Of a stretch of 64,000 nt of DNA, positions 52,073 to 60,933 are shown in pieces; position 1 is the first letter of the stretch, and each line of letters begins with the position of its first letter. A program made the position numbers and the translations under genes. The notes below the pieces were generated by a model. It saw nothing but the letters and a program-made list of their open reading frames with translations. It had not been told where the DNA came from and ran no database searches. This DNA comes from an uncultured Synechococcus sp. (GTDB lineage: Bacteria > Cyanobacteriota > Cyanobacteriia > Phormidesmidales > Phormidesmidaceae): the NCBI GenBank assembly GCA_937911865.1, contig CALDSK010000325.1:1-64000 (forward strand), given 5' to 3'.

Positions 52073-52093
52073 ATTTCTATAATTGTCGAAATA
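52072..52093. promoter_or_regulatory. Probable ArsR operator before arsR
   Basis: TATTTC, ten bases, then GAAATA: a 22-bp inverted repeat just before the arsR ATG, equal in layout to the one before arsI. Such sites are typical of ArsR autoregulation. Confidence 0.7.
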
Positions 52094-52262
52094 AAAGAGT
52101 GCGTCAAGCAAAACTATGGTTGATTGGAAGTGCCTATTGTGATTGTGTAGAGTTCGAAGTTTGTCAGTCGGGAGTAAATTTTAGTTCAAATGATCAGTGA
52201 ATCTCACAATGGAGCTCAATCTGCTTAGAGATTCCTGTAGAAGACGGTAACACTAGTCATGG

Positions 52263-52610
52263 CTAGTAACCCAGCGTTAACAAGACAATTTCTTCTATCT
52301 GCGTGATGGTTCCATTTTTTAGCTGGCCTAGCCTTTTAATCAGTCGAGTTTTATCAAGCGATCGCATCTGAAAGCACAAAGCTACAGATTCTCTACTCAA
52401 TCCGCCGTCACCTTTCTCGATCGCTAGACAGATAGGCAGCGAAGCGCGACGCATGTTTGTGGTTAATGGAATCGCAATAACCGTCGTAGAAAATCTAGAC
52501 ACCACATCATTTTGAAAAACAATGACTGGTCGAGTCCCCGCTTGTTCAGAGCCTTTCGTTGGATTTAGGGTAGCCAGCCAAACTTCGCCCCGTTTGAGTG
52601 TGGTCTTCAC
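52263..52610 (-). CDS. MazF/PemK family toxin
   Basis: A 115-residue endoribonuclease-type toxin: KRGEVWLATLNPTKGSEQAG, TRPVIVFQNDVVSRFSTTVI, IPLTTN and the DGGLSRESVALCFQMRSLDK segment, with the RPV and T-N residues of the MazF active surface. MazF cleaves mRNA at short motifs and halts growth when the antitoxin is degraded. It follows the antitoxin gene with a 4-bp overlap, the standard operon arrangement. The sequence is intact. Confidence 0.9.
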   Translation of the reverse strand: MKTTLKRGEVWLATLNPTKGSEQAGTRPVIVFQNDVVSRFSTTVIAIPLTTNMRRASLPICLAIEKGDGGLSRESVALCFQMRSLDKTRLIKRLGQLKNGTITQIEEIVLLTLGY

Positions 52611-52843
52611 GGCTCATCTTCTTGCTTAAGTAGATCCGCGTATTCATCCATTCCCTCTTCTGCAAAGGCACGGTCTTCTTCGGCGAATTCAGTGGCTAGC
52701 GGTGCTAGTTGCTCAGGATCGAGGTTCATTCGACGACGCTTGTCTCGAAACCTCAGAAAAGCAATAAAATCAGCGATCTGCTGGAGTTGCTCACTATTTA
52801 GTAAGTCGAGATCTTGCTTAATGGTTTCTGTGCTGACAGCCAT
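52607..52843 (-). CDS. Antitoxin of the MazF pair (DUF2281-like)
   Basis: A 78-residue acidic protein: ETIKQDLDLLNSEQLQQIAD, FIAFLRFRDKRRR, then an acidic tail (FAEEDRAFAEEGMDEYADLL). The N-terminal part resembles DUF2281/MazE-like antitoxins that dimerise and bind DNA, and the tail should wrap the toxin. Its stop overlaps the toxin start. ATG 52843 is used; a start six codons upstream is possible. Confidence 0.82.
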   Translation of the reverse strand: MAVSTETIKQDLDLLNSEQLQQIADFIAFLRFRDKRRRMNLDPEQLAPLATEFAEEDRAFAEEGMDEYADLLKQEDEP

Positions 52844-52960
52844 GGCGGAGTTTTTTGACAACCAGTGGATGAGTCTATTTTCTCGCTGAGGTATTGCTGA
52901 GGGTAGTGGCTAAGGGTAATCACTGCCCTCAGCCACTACTCCTAAATAGAAGTGTAACCG

Positions 52961-54646
52961 TTAGAACAAGTCCCGATCAGTTACTGCGCCTTTGCTGCTG
53001 GAAGAGACTAGCGTGGCGTACTTCGCTAATACTCCACGCTTGTAACGCGGCTCTGGGGCACTCCACTGAGTTTTTCGCTGTGCCAGCTCCTCGTCTGAGA
53101 CATTGACCTGTAGCAGTAGCTTATCGGCATCAATCGTGATGGAGTCGCCTTCTTTGACAAGGCCGATAGTGCCACCGACTGCGGCTTCTGGCGCAACATG
53201 GCCCACCACCATGCCGTAAGTTCCGCCGGAGAATCGGCCATCTGTAATTAGGCCAACAGAATCACCCAAGCCAGCGCCAATAATAGCTGAAGTTGGCGCA
53301 AGCATTTCACGCATACCAGGGCCACCCTTCGGTCCCTCGTATCTCACAACGATCACGTCGCCTGCTTTGATTTTGTTGGCCAAAATGGCGTCCAAGCAGT
53401 CTTCTTCAGATTCAAATACGCGCGCAGGGCCAGTGATGCTGCGGTTTTTAATGCCAGTTAGCTTAGAGACAGAGCCCTCGGGCGCAAGGTTGCCTTTTAG
53501 GATGCCGAGGTGACCTTGCTTATACATTGGATTGTTGAAGGGCCGGATGACATCTTGGTCGGCAGCAGGCTGATCAGGAATATCTGCTAGGGTTTCAGCG
53601 ATTGTTTTACCAGAAACTGTAAGGGCATCGCCGTGAAGTAAGCCTTCGTTGAGCAGCATTTTCATTACTTGGGGAATGCCGCCTACTTTGTGCAGATCGG
53701 TGGCGACGTAGCGGCCTGAAGGTTTGAGGTCGCAGAAGACGGGGACTTTTTGACGGATGGTTTCGAAGTCGTCGATGGAGAGATCGACGCCGATGGTGTG
53801 GGCGATCGCAAGTAAATGCAATACCGAATTCGTCGAGCCACCCACGGCCATAATGACCGACATCGCATTCTCGAAGGCTTTGCGCGTCAAGATATCCTTT
53901 GGCAAAATCTGCTGACGAATCGCTTCTACTAGCGTAAAGGCAGACTTCTCTGCGCTGATGGCTTTTTCTTCGTCTTCAGCGGCCATCGTAGATGAGCCTG
54001 GTAGGCTTAGACCCATCGCTTCAATCGCAGAAGACATAGTGTTTGCGGTAAACATGCCGCCGCAAGAACCTGCGCCGGGACAGGCGTGGCGCTCTACCGC
54101 GTCGAGACGCTCTTTAGAAATTTTGCCTGCGCTGTACTGACCGACGGCTTCAAAAGCACTGACGACAGTGAGATCTTCGCCGTCGAGGTGGCCAGGTTTA
54201 ATCGTGCCGCCGTAGACAAAGATCGCAGGGATGTTCATGCGGGCGATCGCAATGATAGCGCCCGGCATATTCTTATCGCAGCCGCCCATGGCGAGCACTC
54301 CGTCCATACTTTGGCCCGTGCAAGCTGTCTCAATCGAGTCGGCAATCACATCCCGAGACACCAAGGAATATTTCATCCCTTCTGTGCCCATCGAAATGCC
54401 ATCGCTAATCGTAATAGTGCCAAACATCGCGGGCATCGCGCCTGCCTCTCTAAGGGCTGCTTCACCGCGAACCGCGAGGGTATTGATGCCCATATTGCAG
54501 GGCGTGATAGTGCTATAGCCGTTGGCTAGTCCAACGATTGGCTTTTGAAAGTCGTCATCTTGAAAACCGACAGCTCTGAGCATCGCTCGGTTAGGAGCCC
54601 GCTGTACGCCTTGGGTGACTACCTGACTTTTGCGATTATCCGGCAT
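52961..54646 (-). CDS. ilvD: Dihydroxy-acid dehydratase
   Basis: A 561-residue IlvD. The Fe-S cluster ligands sit in ITPCNMGI, GGCDKNMPG and CPGAGSCGGMFTANTM; SLPGSSTM, GGSTNSVLHL and the final GRFSGGTYGMVVGHVAPEAA are conserved. It dehydrates dihydroxy-acids in valine, leucine and isoleucine synthesis and complements cimA in this window. Its 5' side carries no leader peptide that I can see. It is single, with no overlap to the toxin pair. Confidence 0.95.
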   Translation of the reverse strand: MPDNRKSQVVTQGVQRAPNRAMLRAVGFQDDDFQKPIVGLANGYSTITPCNMGINTLAVRGEAALREAGAMPAMFGTITISDGISMGTEGMKYSLVSRDVIADSIETACTGQSMDGVLAMGGCDKNMPGAIIAIARMNIPAIFVYGGTIKPGHLDGEDLTVVSAFEAVGQYSAGKISKERLDAVERHACPGAGSCGGMFTANTMSSAIEAMGLSLPGSSTMAAEDEEKAISAEKSAFTLVEAIRQQILPKDILTRKAFENAMSVIMAVGGSTNSVLHLLAIAHTIGVDLSIDDFETIRQKVPVFCDLKPSGRYVATDLHKVGGIPQVMKMLLNEGLLHGDALTVSGKTIAETLADIPDQPAADQDVIRPFNNPMYKQGHLGILKGNLAPEGSVSKLTGIKNRSITGPARVFESEEDCLDAILANKIKAGDVIVVRYEGPKGGPGMREMLAPTSAIIGAGLGDSVGLITDGRFSGGTYGMVVGHVAPEAAVGGTIGLVKEGDSITIDADKLLLQVNVSDEELAQRKTQWSAPEPRYKRGVLAKYATLVSSSSKGAVTDRDLF

Positions 54647-54825
54647 TCGATCCTCTCTCCAGTGGAATGATTGTGACCTGAAAAATTAGATGAACTGAAA
54701 CATTAAACTTTTCAGTCTTCCATTTTGGCAGAACAAATGACGCTAAGACGCAAAAGAAATCAAATGAAATTCAAGTTTCTTTGAAAAAGATTTTTCTAAA
54801 GAGAAGGGCGTATCCACTTCCGATA

Positions 54826-54873
54826 TTTGCCATTGGGTTTACCAGCGCGTTTGCTATTGGGTTTACCAGTGAG
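54826..54873. repeat. 24-bp tandem duplication at the 3' end of the DUF1400 gene
   Basis: Units 54826-54849 and 54850-54873 match except at three positions. The second unit includes the stop codon (54863-54865) of the DUF1400 hydrolase gene. Confidence 0.88.
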
Positions 54874-56689
54874 CAATGAAGGGAACGGGCGATCGCAAGA
54901 CGCTGACAATTTGACTGGCTTGCAGATGAACCGCTACGGCCATGTGCCACTGCTGACGTTGGGTAATCGCGCTCAAGTAGCCCAGTGCAAGTAGCCTGTG
55001 GTTCAGTCTGGGCGAGGTTGAACTGTGCGAGACCCGAGCGGTGAACGCCAGCCAGTTTCGCACACTTTCGGGTAAGGTCTCGACCATTCTGAGTGGCAGT
55101 GTTGATGTAGAGAGCGACTGTACATAGGCCGAACTCAGAAAAGGCCTGTAGGTCTCAGCTTCGGAGGTCTGCTGCGAGACAAAACTAAGCGATACGCCCT
55201 TAATCAGCTGTCGTAGGTTTTCAGTTTCTTCGACCCGCAGTTCGGCCATAAAGGGTAGTTCAGTCAGGGCCGGGTTTACGTTGCCCGGATCGCCAACGCT
55301 GAGATGAGTGCCACCAATCACCGCAAGCAGGTACTTTTCACCAGAAAGCTGAGTGAATGCGCCTAGCTGCTGGTCGAGCGTGGGTGTGACACTGTCCTGG
55401 GTGCCTGTGAGTAAGATAGTCGGGACCGTAATGTCGGAGAGCCCCGCTTCGCCAAAGAGCTCACCTGTGAGCGTATTCATTGCAATGACTTGCTGAATAC
55501 GCTCGTCGCTCAAATCAGCCTGCTGCTCTTCTAAATCTACGGCGGCGCACTGTAGCCAGTCGGCAGGCGATACGCCCAGTGGCTGAATGTCTTGGCAAAA
55601 GGTTCCTAGCGATCGCAGATCTAGCTTGGCACCTGCCAAAGCCAAGCCGGTGTATCCACCTAGCGAATGGCCAATAATGGTCACTTCTTCGGTGTTGAAC
55701 AGGCCACCGTAGAGAGATTGGCTCTGATTGAGCTGCTCTATGCGATCGAGTACGAAAGTGACATCGCGAGGTCGATCTAAAAATTCGGCAGCCGGCAAAA
55801 TTCGACTGGGCTCGTCCGCAATTTCAGGATCGACAGGTAAATTGACCAACGCCTGCAAGTTACTGCCAGGGTGTTCAACAGAGACAACCGTCAAACCATG
55901 AGAGGCCAGATGCTTACCTAAATAATCTAAGAAATAGCGGTCTGCGCCAAAGCCATGAGAGAGCACAACGAGCGGGCCTTGCGATGACTCACTCCAGTAC
56001 ATTTCAACTGGAATCACCCGCTGGCGCTCTAAGTCGCGAAAGCTGACTGCTCGCTGCGAGACCTCTTCCGGACCGGGCGCTGCTGGATCTATCCCACCCG
56101 GTAAAGGACTAAGGCTATCGATCCGCAGCTCTTGCTCCAGCATGCCGCTAAGCGAGCGGCTTTCTAGATTAGAAAAATTCAGCTGCGACATCAGGGCAAT
56201 GGCCGCACTGATGTCTACTTCTAGCGTTTCTTGCGGAATTGCTCTCAAAATGCCTAGAACACTCAGTCCATCTGCCTGCATTGAGGCTAAGCGAATTGCT
56301 GCCTGTAGCTGGGGGATGGTCATATTAGGTGCGACCCGCGAGAGCGTGTTGAGCAACAGCTCTCCATTGGCCGAGCGCATAACGTCTTCTATGATCCGAT
56401 CGCCCATGTGCGGATCGAGCGCCAGCTGCTGCTGAAGCGTTTGCTGCAGTGACGGTGATAAAAACTGCTCGTAGAGCCGCAATCCGTCTGGAACTTCACC
56501 GGTTTGGGCAAACGTTTCTAGATCCGTCAGCTCGATTGATTGGCTGAGCGGACCTACTTTGATGACGACTCTCTCGGCAGCTGGTGCCGGTGTTGCTGTT
56601 AAAGCTGTAATTGCGAAGCTAAGACAGCTGCTTGTAAGGCCAATGATTGTTCTTGAAAAGGCACCCGAAAGGGCATCTGAAAACGTCAT
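54863..56689 (-). CDS. DUF1400 alpha/beta hydrolase, exported
   Basis: A 608-residue protein. A signal-type N-terminus (IIGLTSSCLSFAITALTATP, then APAAERV) leads to a DUF1400 domain (about 40-165, VVIKVGPLSQSIELTDLETF), and then an alpha/beta-hydrolase like platelet-activating-factor acetylhydrolase: LVVLSHGFGADRYFL, SVEHPGSN, nucleophile elbow IIGHSLGGYTGLALAG, acid in LTGTQDSVTP and His in IGGTHLSVGD. It probably cleaves lipids or esters in the periplasm. The C-terminal 100 residues lack a clear match. It is a single gene, and the DUF1400 fusion is a cyanobacterial trait. Confidence 0.86.
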   Translation of the reverse strand: MTFSDALSGAFSRTIIGLTSSCLSFAITALTATPAPAAERVVIKVGPLSQSIELTDLETFAQTGEVPDGLRLYEQFLSPSLQQTLQQQLALDPHMGDRIIEDVMRSANGELLLNTLSRVAPNMTIPQLQAAIRLASMQADGLSVLGILRAIPQETLEVDISAAIALMSQLNFSNLESRSLSGMLEQELRIDSLSPLPGGIDPAAPGPEEVSQRAVSFRDLERQRVIPVEMYWSESSQGPLVVLSHGFGADRYFLDYLGKHLASHGLTVVSVEHPGSNLQALVNLPVDPEIADEPSRILPAAEFLDRPRDVTFVLDRIEQLNQSQSLYGGLFNTEEVTIIGHSLGGYTGLALAGAKLDLRSLGTFCQDIQPLGVSPADWLQCAAVDLEEQQADLSDERIQQVIAMNTLTGELFGEAGLSDITVPTILLTGTQDSVTPTLDQQLGAFTQLSGEKYLLAVIGGTHLSVGDPGNVNPALTELPFMAELRVEETENLRQLIKGVSLSFVSQQTSEAETYRPFLSSAYVQSLSTSTLPLRMVETLPESVRNWLAFTARVSHSSTSPRLNHRLLALGYLSAITQRQQWHMAVAVHLQASQIVSVLRSPVPFIAHW

Positions 56690-57179
56690 AGATCTAAGCG
56701 ATGAGGAGATCCAAAAAAGGCGATGTTCGCGGGCGATCGCGTACTCTTAGATACACACATAAGAATTGATATTAGTATCTTACCCATTCGCCTTCTTCTT
56801 ATCTGATTCCGGGCAGTTGATTTTATGGACGTTTGGTGTAGCCATATTTCTTTGAATCAAGCTATGTTATTGCTTCTCACTTAGCGTCAGATTTAGTGCC
56901 GAGATTCCCTGGTGATTTACAGTCTCCGTGCGTCACTGATGCAGTTACTGAGCTCGATATCATGCTTGTGAGAGAGCTTGCCGCGTCGTCTCTGCGCCCG
57001 TAAGCCAGGATGAATAGCTTAGAATTAAGCCATTAGCTTTGGTATTTCTTCAATATGATGGCTTCGGATAATAGTTTAGATAACTTTATATAAGAGCTTT
57101 TTTCTTCTGTTTAAGGGTAATTCTTCTGACCAATCTCTTAACTTTTTAGTCCTGTTAGTCAGCTTTGGGAGCTTACAAA
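56690..57179. other. Intergenic region between divergent genes
   Basis: About 490 bp. It holds a HIP1 octamer near 56734 and AT-rich segments toward 57050-57120 that may contain the promoter of the next gene. No gene, repeat or RNA is supported. Confidence 0.45.
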
Positions 57180-57485
57180 ATGTCTACCAATAATGGAGAG
57201 ACCAATAACTCAGATAGAGACAATCCAGACATCGGTAACCCGGAGCAGCAGCTCGAAGAATTTTTGATGCCGCGCAATCGCTATCACGGAGAATTTACGC
57301 CGCAAAATTTGGCCTTTAACGCCAACTTACAAGAGTTTGCGCAGCGCGTATCGTTGATTTGTGGTCTAGAAACAGGTGGCAAAGTAAGTAACGTGGAAGC
57401 TTACGATGACATCAAAAAGCTTTGGAAAGAGCTGAAGGCTTCTAAAAAGAGCTTGCTTAAGAAGAAAAAGAAGGGAGAGGAGTAG
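57180..57485 (+). CDS. DUF7219-like small protein
   Basis: A 101-residue soluble protein. After a disordered Asn/Asp-rich start, FLMPRNRYHGEFTPQNLAFN and NLQEFAQRVSLICGLETGGK are a conserved core found in many cyanobacteria, then a Lys-rich end (KASKKSLLKKKKKGE). I associate it with DUF7219; no function is known. ATG 57180 is used, 5 codons after an alternative TTG. Confidence 0.75.
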   Translation: MSTNNGETNNSDRDNPDIGNPEQQLEEFLMPRNRYHGEFTPQNLAFNANLQEFAQRVSLICGLETGGKVSNVEAYDDIKKLWKELKASKKSLLKKKKKGEE

Positions 57486-57607
57486 GGGAAATTGCGATCA
57501 CACACGTCTTCATCGCAATCAACTGTGGATTCCGCTTCCTTTGCTGGCATAAAAAGGTTGCTCAGCTAAGGTCGCTCGGCTAAAGAGACTCAATCAGCTC
57601 TAGAAAA

Positions 57608-58804
57608 TTAGGCAAAGTAGTCGCTCACAAAGCTTGCAATGCGTTCGGATGCATGGCCGTCGCCGAAGGGGTTAACTGCCCTTGCCATTTTGGTGTAGGC
57701 GCTTTCATTTCCTAGCAGCTCAGCCGCTGCGTCTACGATAGTTTTAACGTCTGTGCCGACAAGCTTTGCGGTGCCTGCGCTCACAGCTTCAGGGCGCTCG
57801 GTCGTCTCTCTTAGCACTAAAACCGGTTTGCCCAGTCCGGGAGCTTCCTCTTGTAGACCGCCAGAATCTGTCAGTAAAAGGTGCGATCGCTTCATTGCAC
57901 CTACTAGCTGCGCATAGTCTAGCGGTTCAACTAAAAACGTTCGCGGATGTCTATCTAACGCTGCTTTTAGCGGCTCTCGAACTGTGGGATTGCGGTGTAA
58001 TGGTAAGAGCAGTGCAGTGTCTGGAAAGCGATCTAAAATTTCAAGAAAGCTCTTAGTAATCGCTGTCAGCGGTTCGCCCCAGTTCTCTCGGCGATGAACA
58101 GTAGAAAGAATCACCCGATACTGCTCCCAATCAAGGCCTGGAACCTCGCAGGTGGGTGACTGCTCGGCCACTCTCAACAGCGCATCAATGACAGTATTGC
58201 CTGTTTGATGAATGCCTTGGGCAACGCCGGACGCTTTGAGGTTGCTCACCGAGGTTTCGGTCGGCGCAAAGTGTAGGGTGGCAATCTGTGAGACTAGCCT
58301 ACGGTTTGCCTCTTCGGGAAAAGGGTTCAAAATATTGTCTGTACGTAGGCCCGCTTCGACATGACCTACCGGAATCTGCTGATAGAAGGCGGCTAGCGCA
58401 GCCGCGAAGGCTGTCGTGGTATCGCCTTGTGAGATCACCATGTCAGGCTGCAAGTCGATAAACAGCTTTTCTAAACCCTGTAAGCTGCGGCAGGTGATAT
58501 CGCTCAGGGTCTGCTTGGGCTGCATAATATCGAGATTGTGGTCGGCCTCTAAATTAAATAGAGACATCACCTGGGCAACCATTTCTCGGTGCTGACCGGT
58601 GAGTACCACTTTGGTATCAAACTGGGGATGTTGCTGAAAAGTTTGAATGACCGGGGCTAGCTTGATCGCTTCTGGGCGGGTGCCGATGGTGATGCAAATG
58701 CGTTTTTGTTCAGCAGAAGGGGTCGCTGAAGAACCAGTAGAGCTAGACTCCATGGTCGAGAGAGCAGCGTTAGTAGAATCAGCAGTAGAAGAAGAAACGG
58801 CCAT
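57608..58804 (-). CDS. wecB: UDP-N-acetylglucosamine 2-epimerase (non-hydrolysing)
   Basis: A 398-residue WecB/MnaA enzyme: ICITIGTRPEAIKLAPVIQT, VLTGQHREMVAQV, VISQGDTTTAFAAALAAFYQ, GHVEAGLRTDNILNPFPEEA, TVHRRENWGEPL and LLTDSGGLQEEAPGLGKPVL. It makes UDP-ManNAc for surface polysaccharide or O-antigen. The first 30 residues are a Ser/Thr/Ala tail not part of the fold, so the start may be downstream. No glycosyltransferase is adjacent. Confidence 0.93.
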   Translation of the reverse strand: MAVSSSTADSTNAALSTMESSSTGSSATPSAEQKRICITIGTRPEAIKLAPVIQTFQQHPQFDTKVVLTGQHREMVAQVMSLFNLEADHNLDIMQPKQTLSDITCRSLQGLEKLFIDLQPDMVISQGDTTTAFAAALAAFYQQIPVGHVEAGLRTDNILNPFPEEANRRLVSQIATLHFAPTETSVSNLKASGVAQGIHQTGNTVIDALLRVAEQSPTCEVPGLDWEQYRVILSTVHRRENWGEPLTAITKSFLEILDRFPDTALLLPLHRNPTVREPLKAALDRHPRTFLVEPLDYAQLVGAMKRSHLLLTDSGGLQEEAPGLGKPVLVLRETTERPEAVSAGTAKLVGTDVKTIVDAAAELLGNESAYTKMARAVNPFGDGHASERIASFVSDYFA

Positions 58805-58957
58805 AGCGATAGACTGCGTCTATAGGTGTTGCGTTATTTTACACGGCCTTTCTCCCTCCAGATTTTTCTGGGTTTTTTGCTCTGCTTACTTTTTCGCTAC
58901 ATTTCTCATTACAGAAATTTTCTGCTCTATTCCCGCGCTTACTCTATTCCCGCGCTT

Positions 58958-59455
58958 ATGAAACATGCGATCGCCCTCACCACCGCTCACCTTCAATCTC
59001 TTGACCTTACCCCTGCTCAATCCGTCATCGATCCTATCTTGAGTCAGTCCGATGAGCAGACTGACGGGGGTAACTTAGCCGATCCGCAGATGATGTTTAG
59101 CTTTGAGATCGATTTTCCGCGCGAGGCGAGCGATCCGCGTGAGCTCTCAGAAATTCCAGAGGTGCGGCTATGGTTTATTCGTCTGAACGCCCAATATCCC
59201 TGGCTCCCGCTGTATTTAGACTGGGAGTCAGGCGAGCTCAGTCGCTACACTGCCATGCTGGTGCCCCATCAGTTCAGCCCAATTGATGGCATTCGCTACA
59301 ACCCTGAAGCGCTAGAAATTTTTGTGATGGACAAAGTGTTTACGCTTGACAGCTGGCTCCAGCAAAAGGGTATTGATGGGCGATCTCGCTTAAAATTCAT
59401 GACCCAAATGCTCGGCTACGAACTGGACGATGCTCTGTTTGGCCTGTTGAGTTGA
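58958..59455 (+). CDS. crr6: CRR6-type NdhI maturation factor (DUF1817)
   Basis: A 165-residue protein with the CRR6 signature: FEIDFPREASDPRELSEIPE, VRLWFIRLNAQYPWLPLYLD, YTAMLVPHQFSP and IRYNPEALEIFVMDKVF. In plants and cyanobacteria CRR6 helps assemble the NdhI subunit of photosynthetic NDH-1. ATG 58958 is chosen; a long upstream frame to 58826 codes for an unrelated hydrophobic stretch. Four 14-bp tandem units begin at its stop codon. Confidence 0.9.
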   Translation: MKHAIALTTAHLQSLDLTPAQSVIDPILSQSDEQTDGGNLADPQMMFSFEIDFPREASDPRELSEIPEVRLWFIRLNAQYPWLPLYLDWESGELSRYTAMLVPHQFSPIDGIRYNPEALEIFVMDKVFTLDSWLQQKGIDGRSRLKFMTQMLGYELDDALFGLLS

Positions 59456-59498
59456 GCCTGTTGAGTTGAGCCTATTGAATTGAGCTTGTTGAGTTAAG
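59443..59498 (+). repeat. Four 14-bp tandem units at the crr6 stop codon
   Basis: Units begin at 59443, 59457, 59471 and 59485, with consensus CCTGTTGAGTTGAG; the first unit contains the crr6 stop TGA. Confidence 0.9.
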
Positions 59499-59658
59499 CT
59501 TTCTGCGCTAGCGTCCCATTTCTTCGGACGTCTGACTTTTGATCGCTTTCAACGCTGTAGCTGTCCACATTATTTTAACTAATGTCCCCTCAGATACAGA
59601 CAATCACCTACAATCTGGTTCGTACGGATTTGGGTTTATAAAGGAGTCGCTGATCGGC

Positions 59659-60825
59659 ATGGATTTATTAGGTTCGTTGGTATTAGTGCTGATTGCTATT
59701 GGTGTGGTCGGCTACTTGCTTATTGAATGGCAGTACCGTCAGCGGCCTGGTAATGATTTGGAGCTAACTGCCAAGAACTATCACTTCAGTACCTACGAAC
59801 CCAATCACTATGCGATTGCGCTCGATACCGTTTTTACCAATCGCACCCGCAGCCTGGAAATTTTTATTCCAGAAGTAACCGTTGACTATGAGCTGCTTTC
59901 GAGCGACAGCCTAGACGGGATTACCGTCAAAACAGAAATCACACCTCAGCACGACGACTTTCCAGCCCGCGCTGACAACTACTGGTTCGCCTACATCGTC
60001 AAAGTCGGCCAAACGACAAATGCAAAGCTGACAGTCGATATTACTGGCCCAGATTTGACTCAGCTCAAATCGCTTTGGCTAAAGGTAAAGTATTTAACCT
60101 ACGGCCCTGAAGGACGCATTCCTAAAACTGGCCACCTCATCGTGCCACTCAAGTTCCCTAACCCTGAGAATGCGACCAGCTGGCGCGAGAACAGCGTGGC
60201 CCATATTTTGCCAGTGCCCACGCATCTGCTCACCAACCTCGATAGCACCGTAGAGGTGGTTAAAAAATATGTGACGCCCTGCGCTCAGCCTGGTGATATT
60301 GTCACCATCGGCGAAACGCCTGTCGCGATTATGCAAGATCGGCTGCGTCATCCGACCACTGTTCATCCGGGCTGGCTAGCAAAACGGCTGTGCTACTACT
60401 TTATGCCGACCTCTAGTCTGGCCACGGCCTGTGGTATGCAAACGCTAGTCGATGTTTCGGGGCCCTGGCAGGTTGCTTCAGCGTTCGCGATTGGCGCAGT
60501 GGCCAAAGTATTCGGTAGCCCTGGGATGTTCTACCGTTTAGCGGGTGAGCAGGCACGCTTGATTGATGACGTGACAGGCACGCTGCCACCGTTCGATCAG
60601 TTTATTGTGCTAGGGCCCAGTCATTCCCAGCAGCTGGTTGACCAAATTTATAAAGAAACCGGGCTCCAGGCGGCAATCGTCGATGTGAACGATCTAAAAG
60701 CCGTTAAAATATTAGCTAAGACTGCTGAAACAAACGAAGCGATGCTGATTCAAGCCTTGATCGATAATCCTGCTGGCAACGCCGATGAACAGACGCCTGT
60801 GGTCTTGATTCGGCCGAAGCGCTAA
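59659..60825 (+). CDS. Membrane protein with CofE-like (F420 gamma-glutamyl ligase-type) domain
   Basis: About 388 residues. One N-terminal helix (MDLLGSLVLVLIAIGVVGYL) anchors it. The next 160 residues form a beta-rich domain (NHYAIALDTVFTNRTRSLEI, YWFAYIVKVG). From about 200, VKKYVTPCAQPGDIVTIGET and VAIMQDRLRHPTTVHPG resemble the CofE (F420-0:glutamate ligase) family, which acts with GTP. The rest (ASAFAIGAVAKVFGSPGMFY) is less typical. Cyanobacterial proteins of this shape are often annotated as F420-0 ligase-like; activity is unproven. ATG 59659 is supported by AAGGAG about 13 bp upstream. Confidence 0.7.
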   Translation: MDLLGSLVLVLIAIGVVGYLLIEWQYRQRPGNDLELTAKNYHFSTYEPNHYAIALDTVFTNRTRSLEIFIPEVTVDYELLSSDSLDGITVKTEITPQHDDFPARADNYWFAYIVKVGQTTNAKLTVDITGPDLTQLKSLWLKVKYLTYGPEGRIPKTGHLIVPLKFPNPENATSWRENSVAHILPVPTHLLTNLDSTVEVVKKYVTPCAQPGDIVTIGETPVAIMQDRLRHPTTVHPGWLAKRLCYYFMPTSSLATACGMQTLVDVSGPWQVASAFAIGAVAKVFGSPGMFYRLAGEQARLIDDVTGTLPPFDQFIVLGPSHSQQLVDQIYKETGLQAAIVDVNDLKAVKILAKTAETNEAMLIQALIDNPAGNADEQTPVVLIRPKR

Positions 60826-60933
60826 AGCCATATTCTGAATCGAAAATATATTGAGGTCCTGTTTCAGCGCCCTTTGCTATAACAGAATTGATTATTCTTT
60901 TTTCGACTGTTAATTGCTCACTAGGAGTATTCA

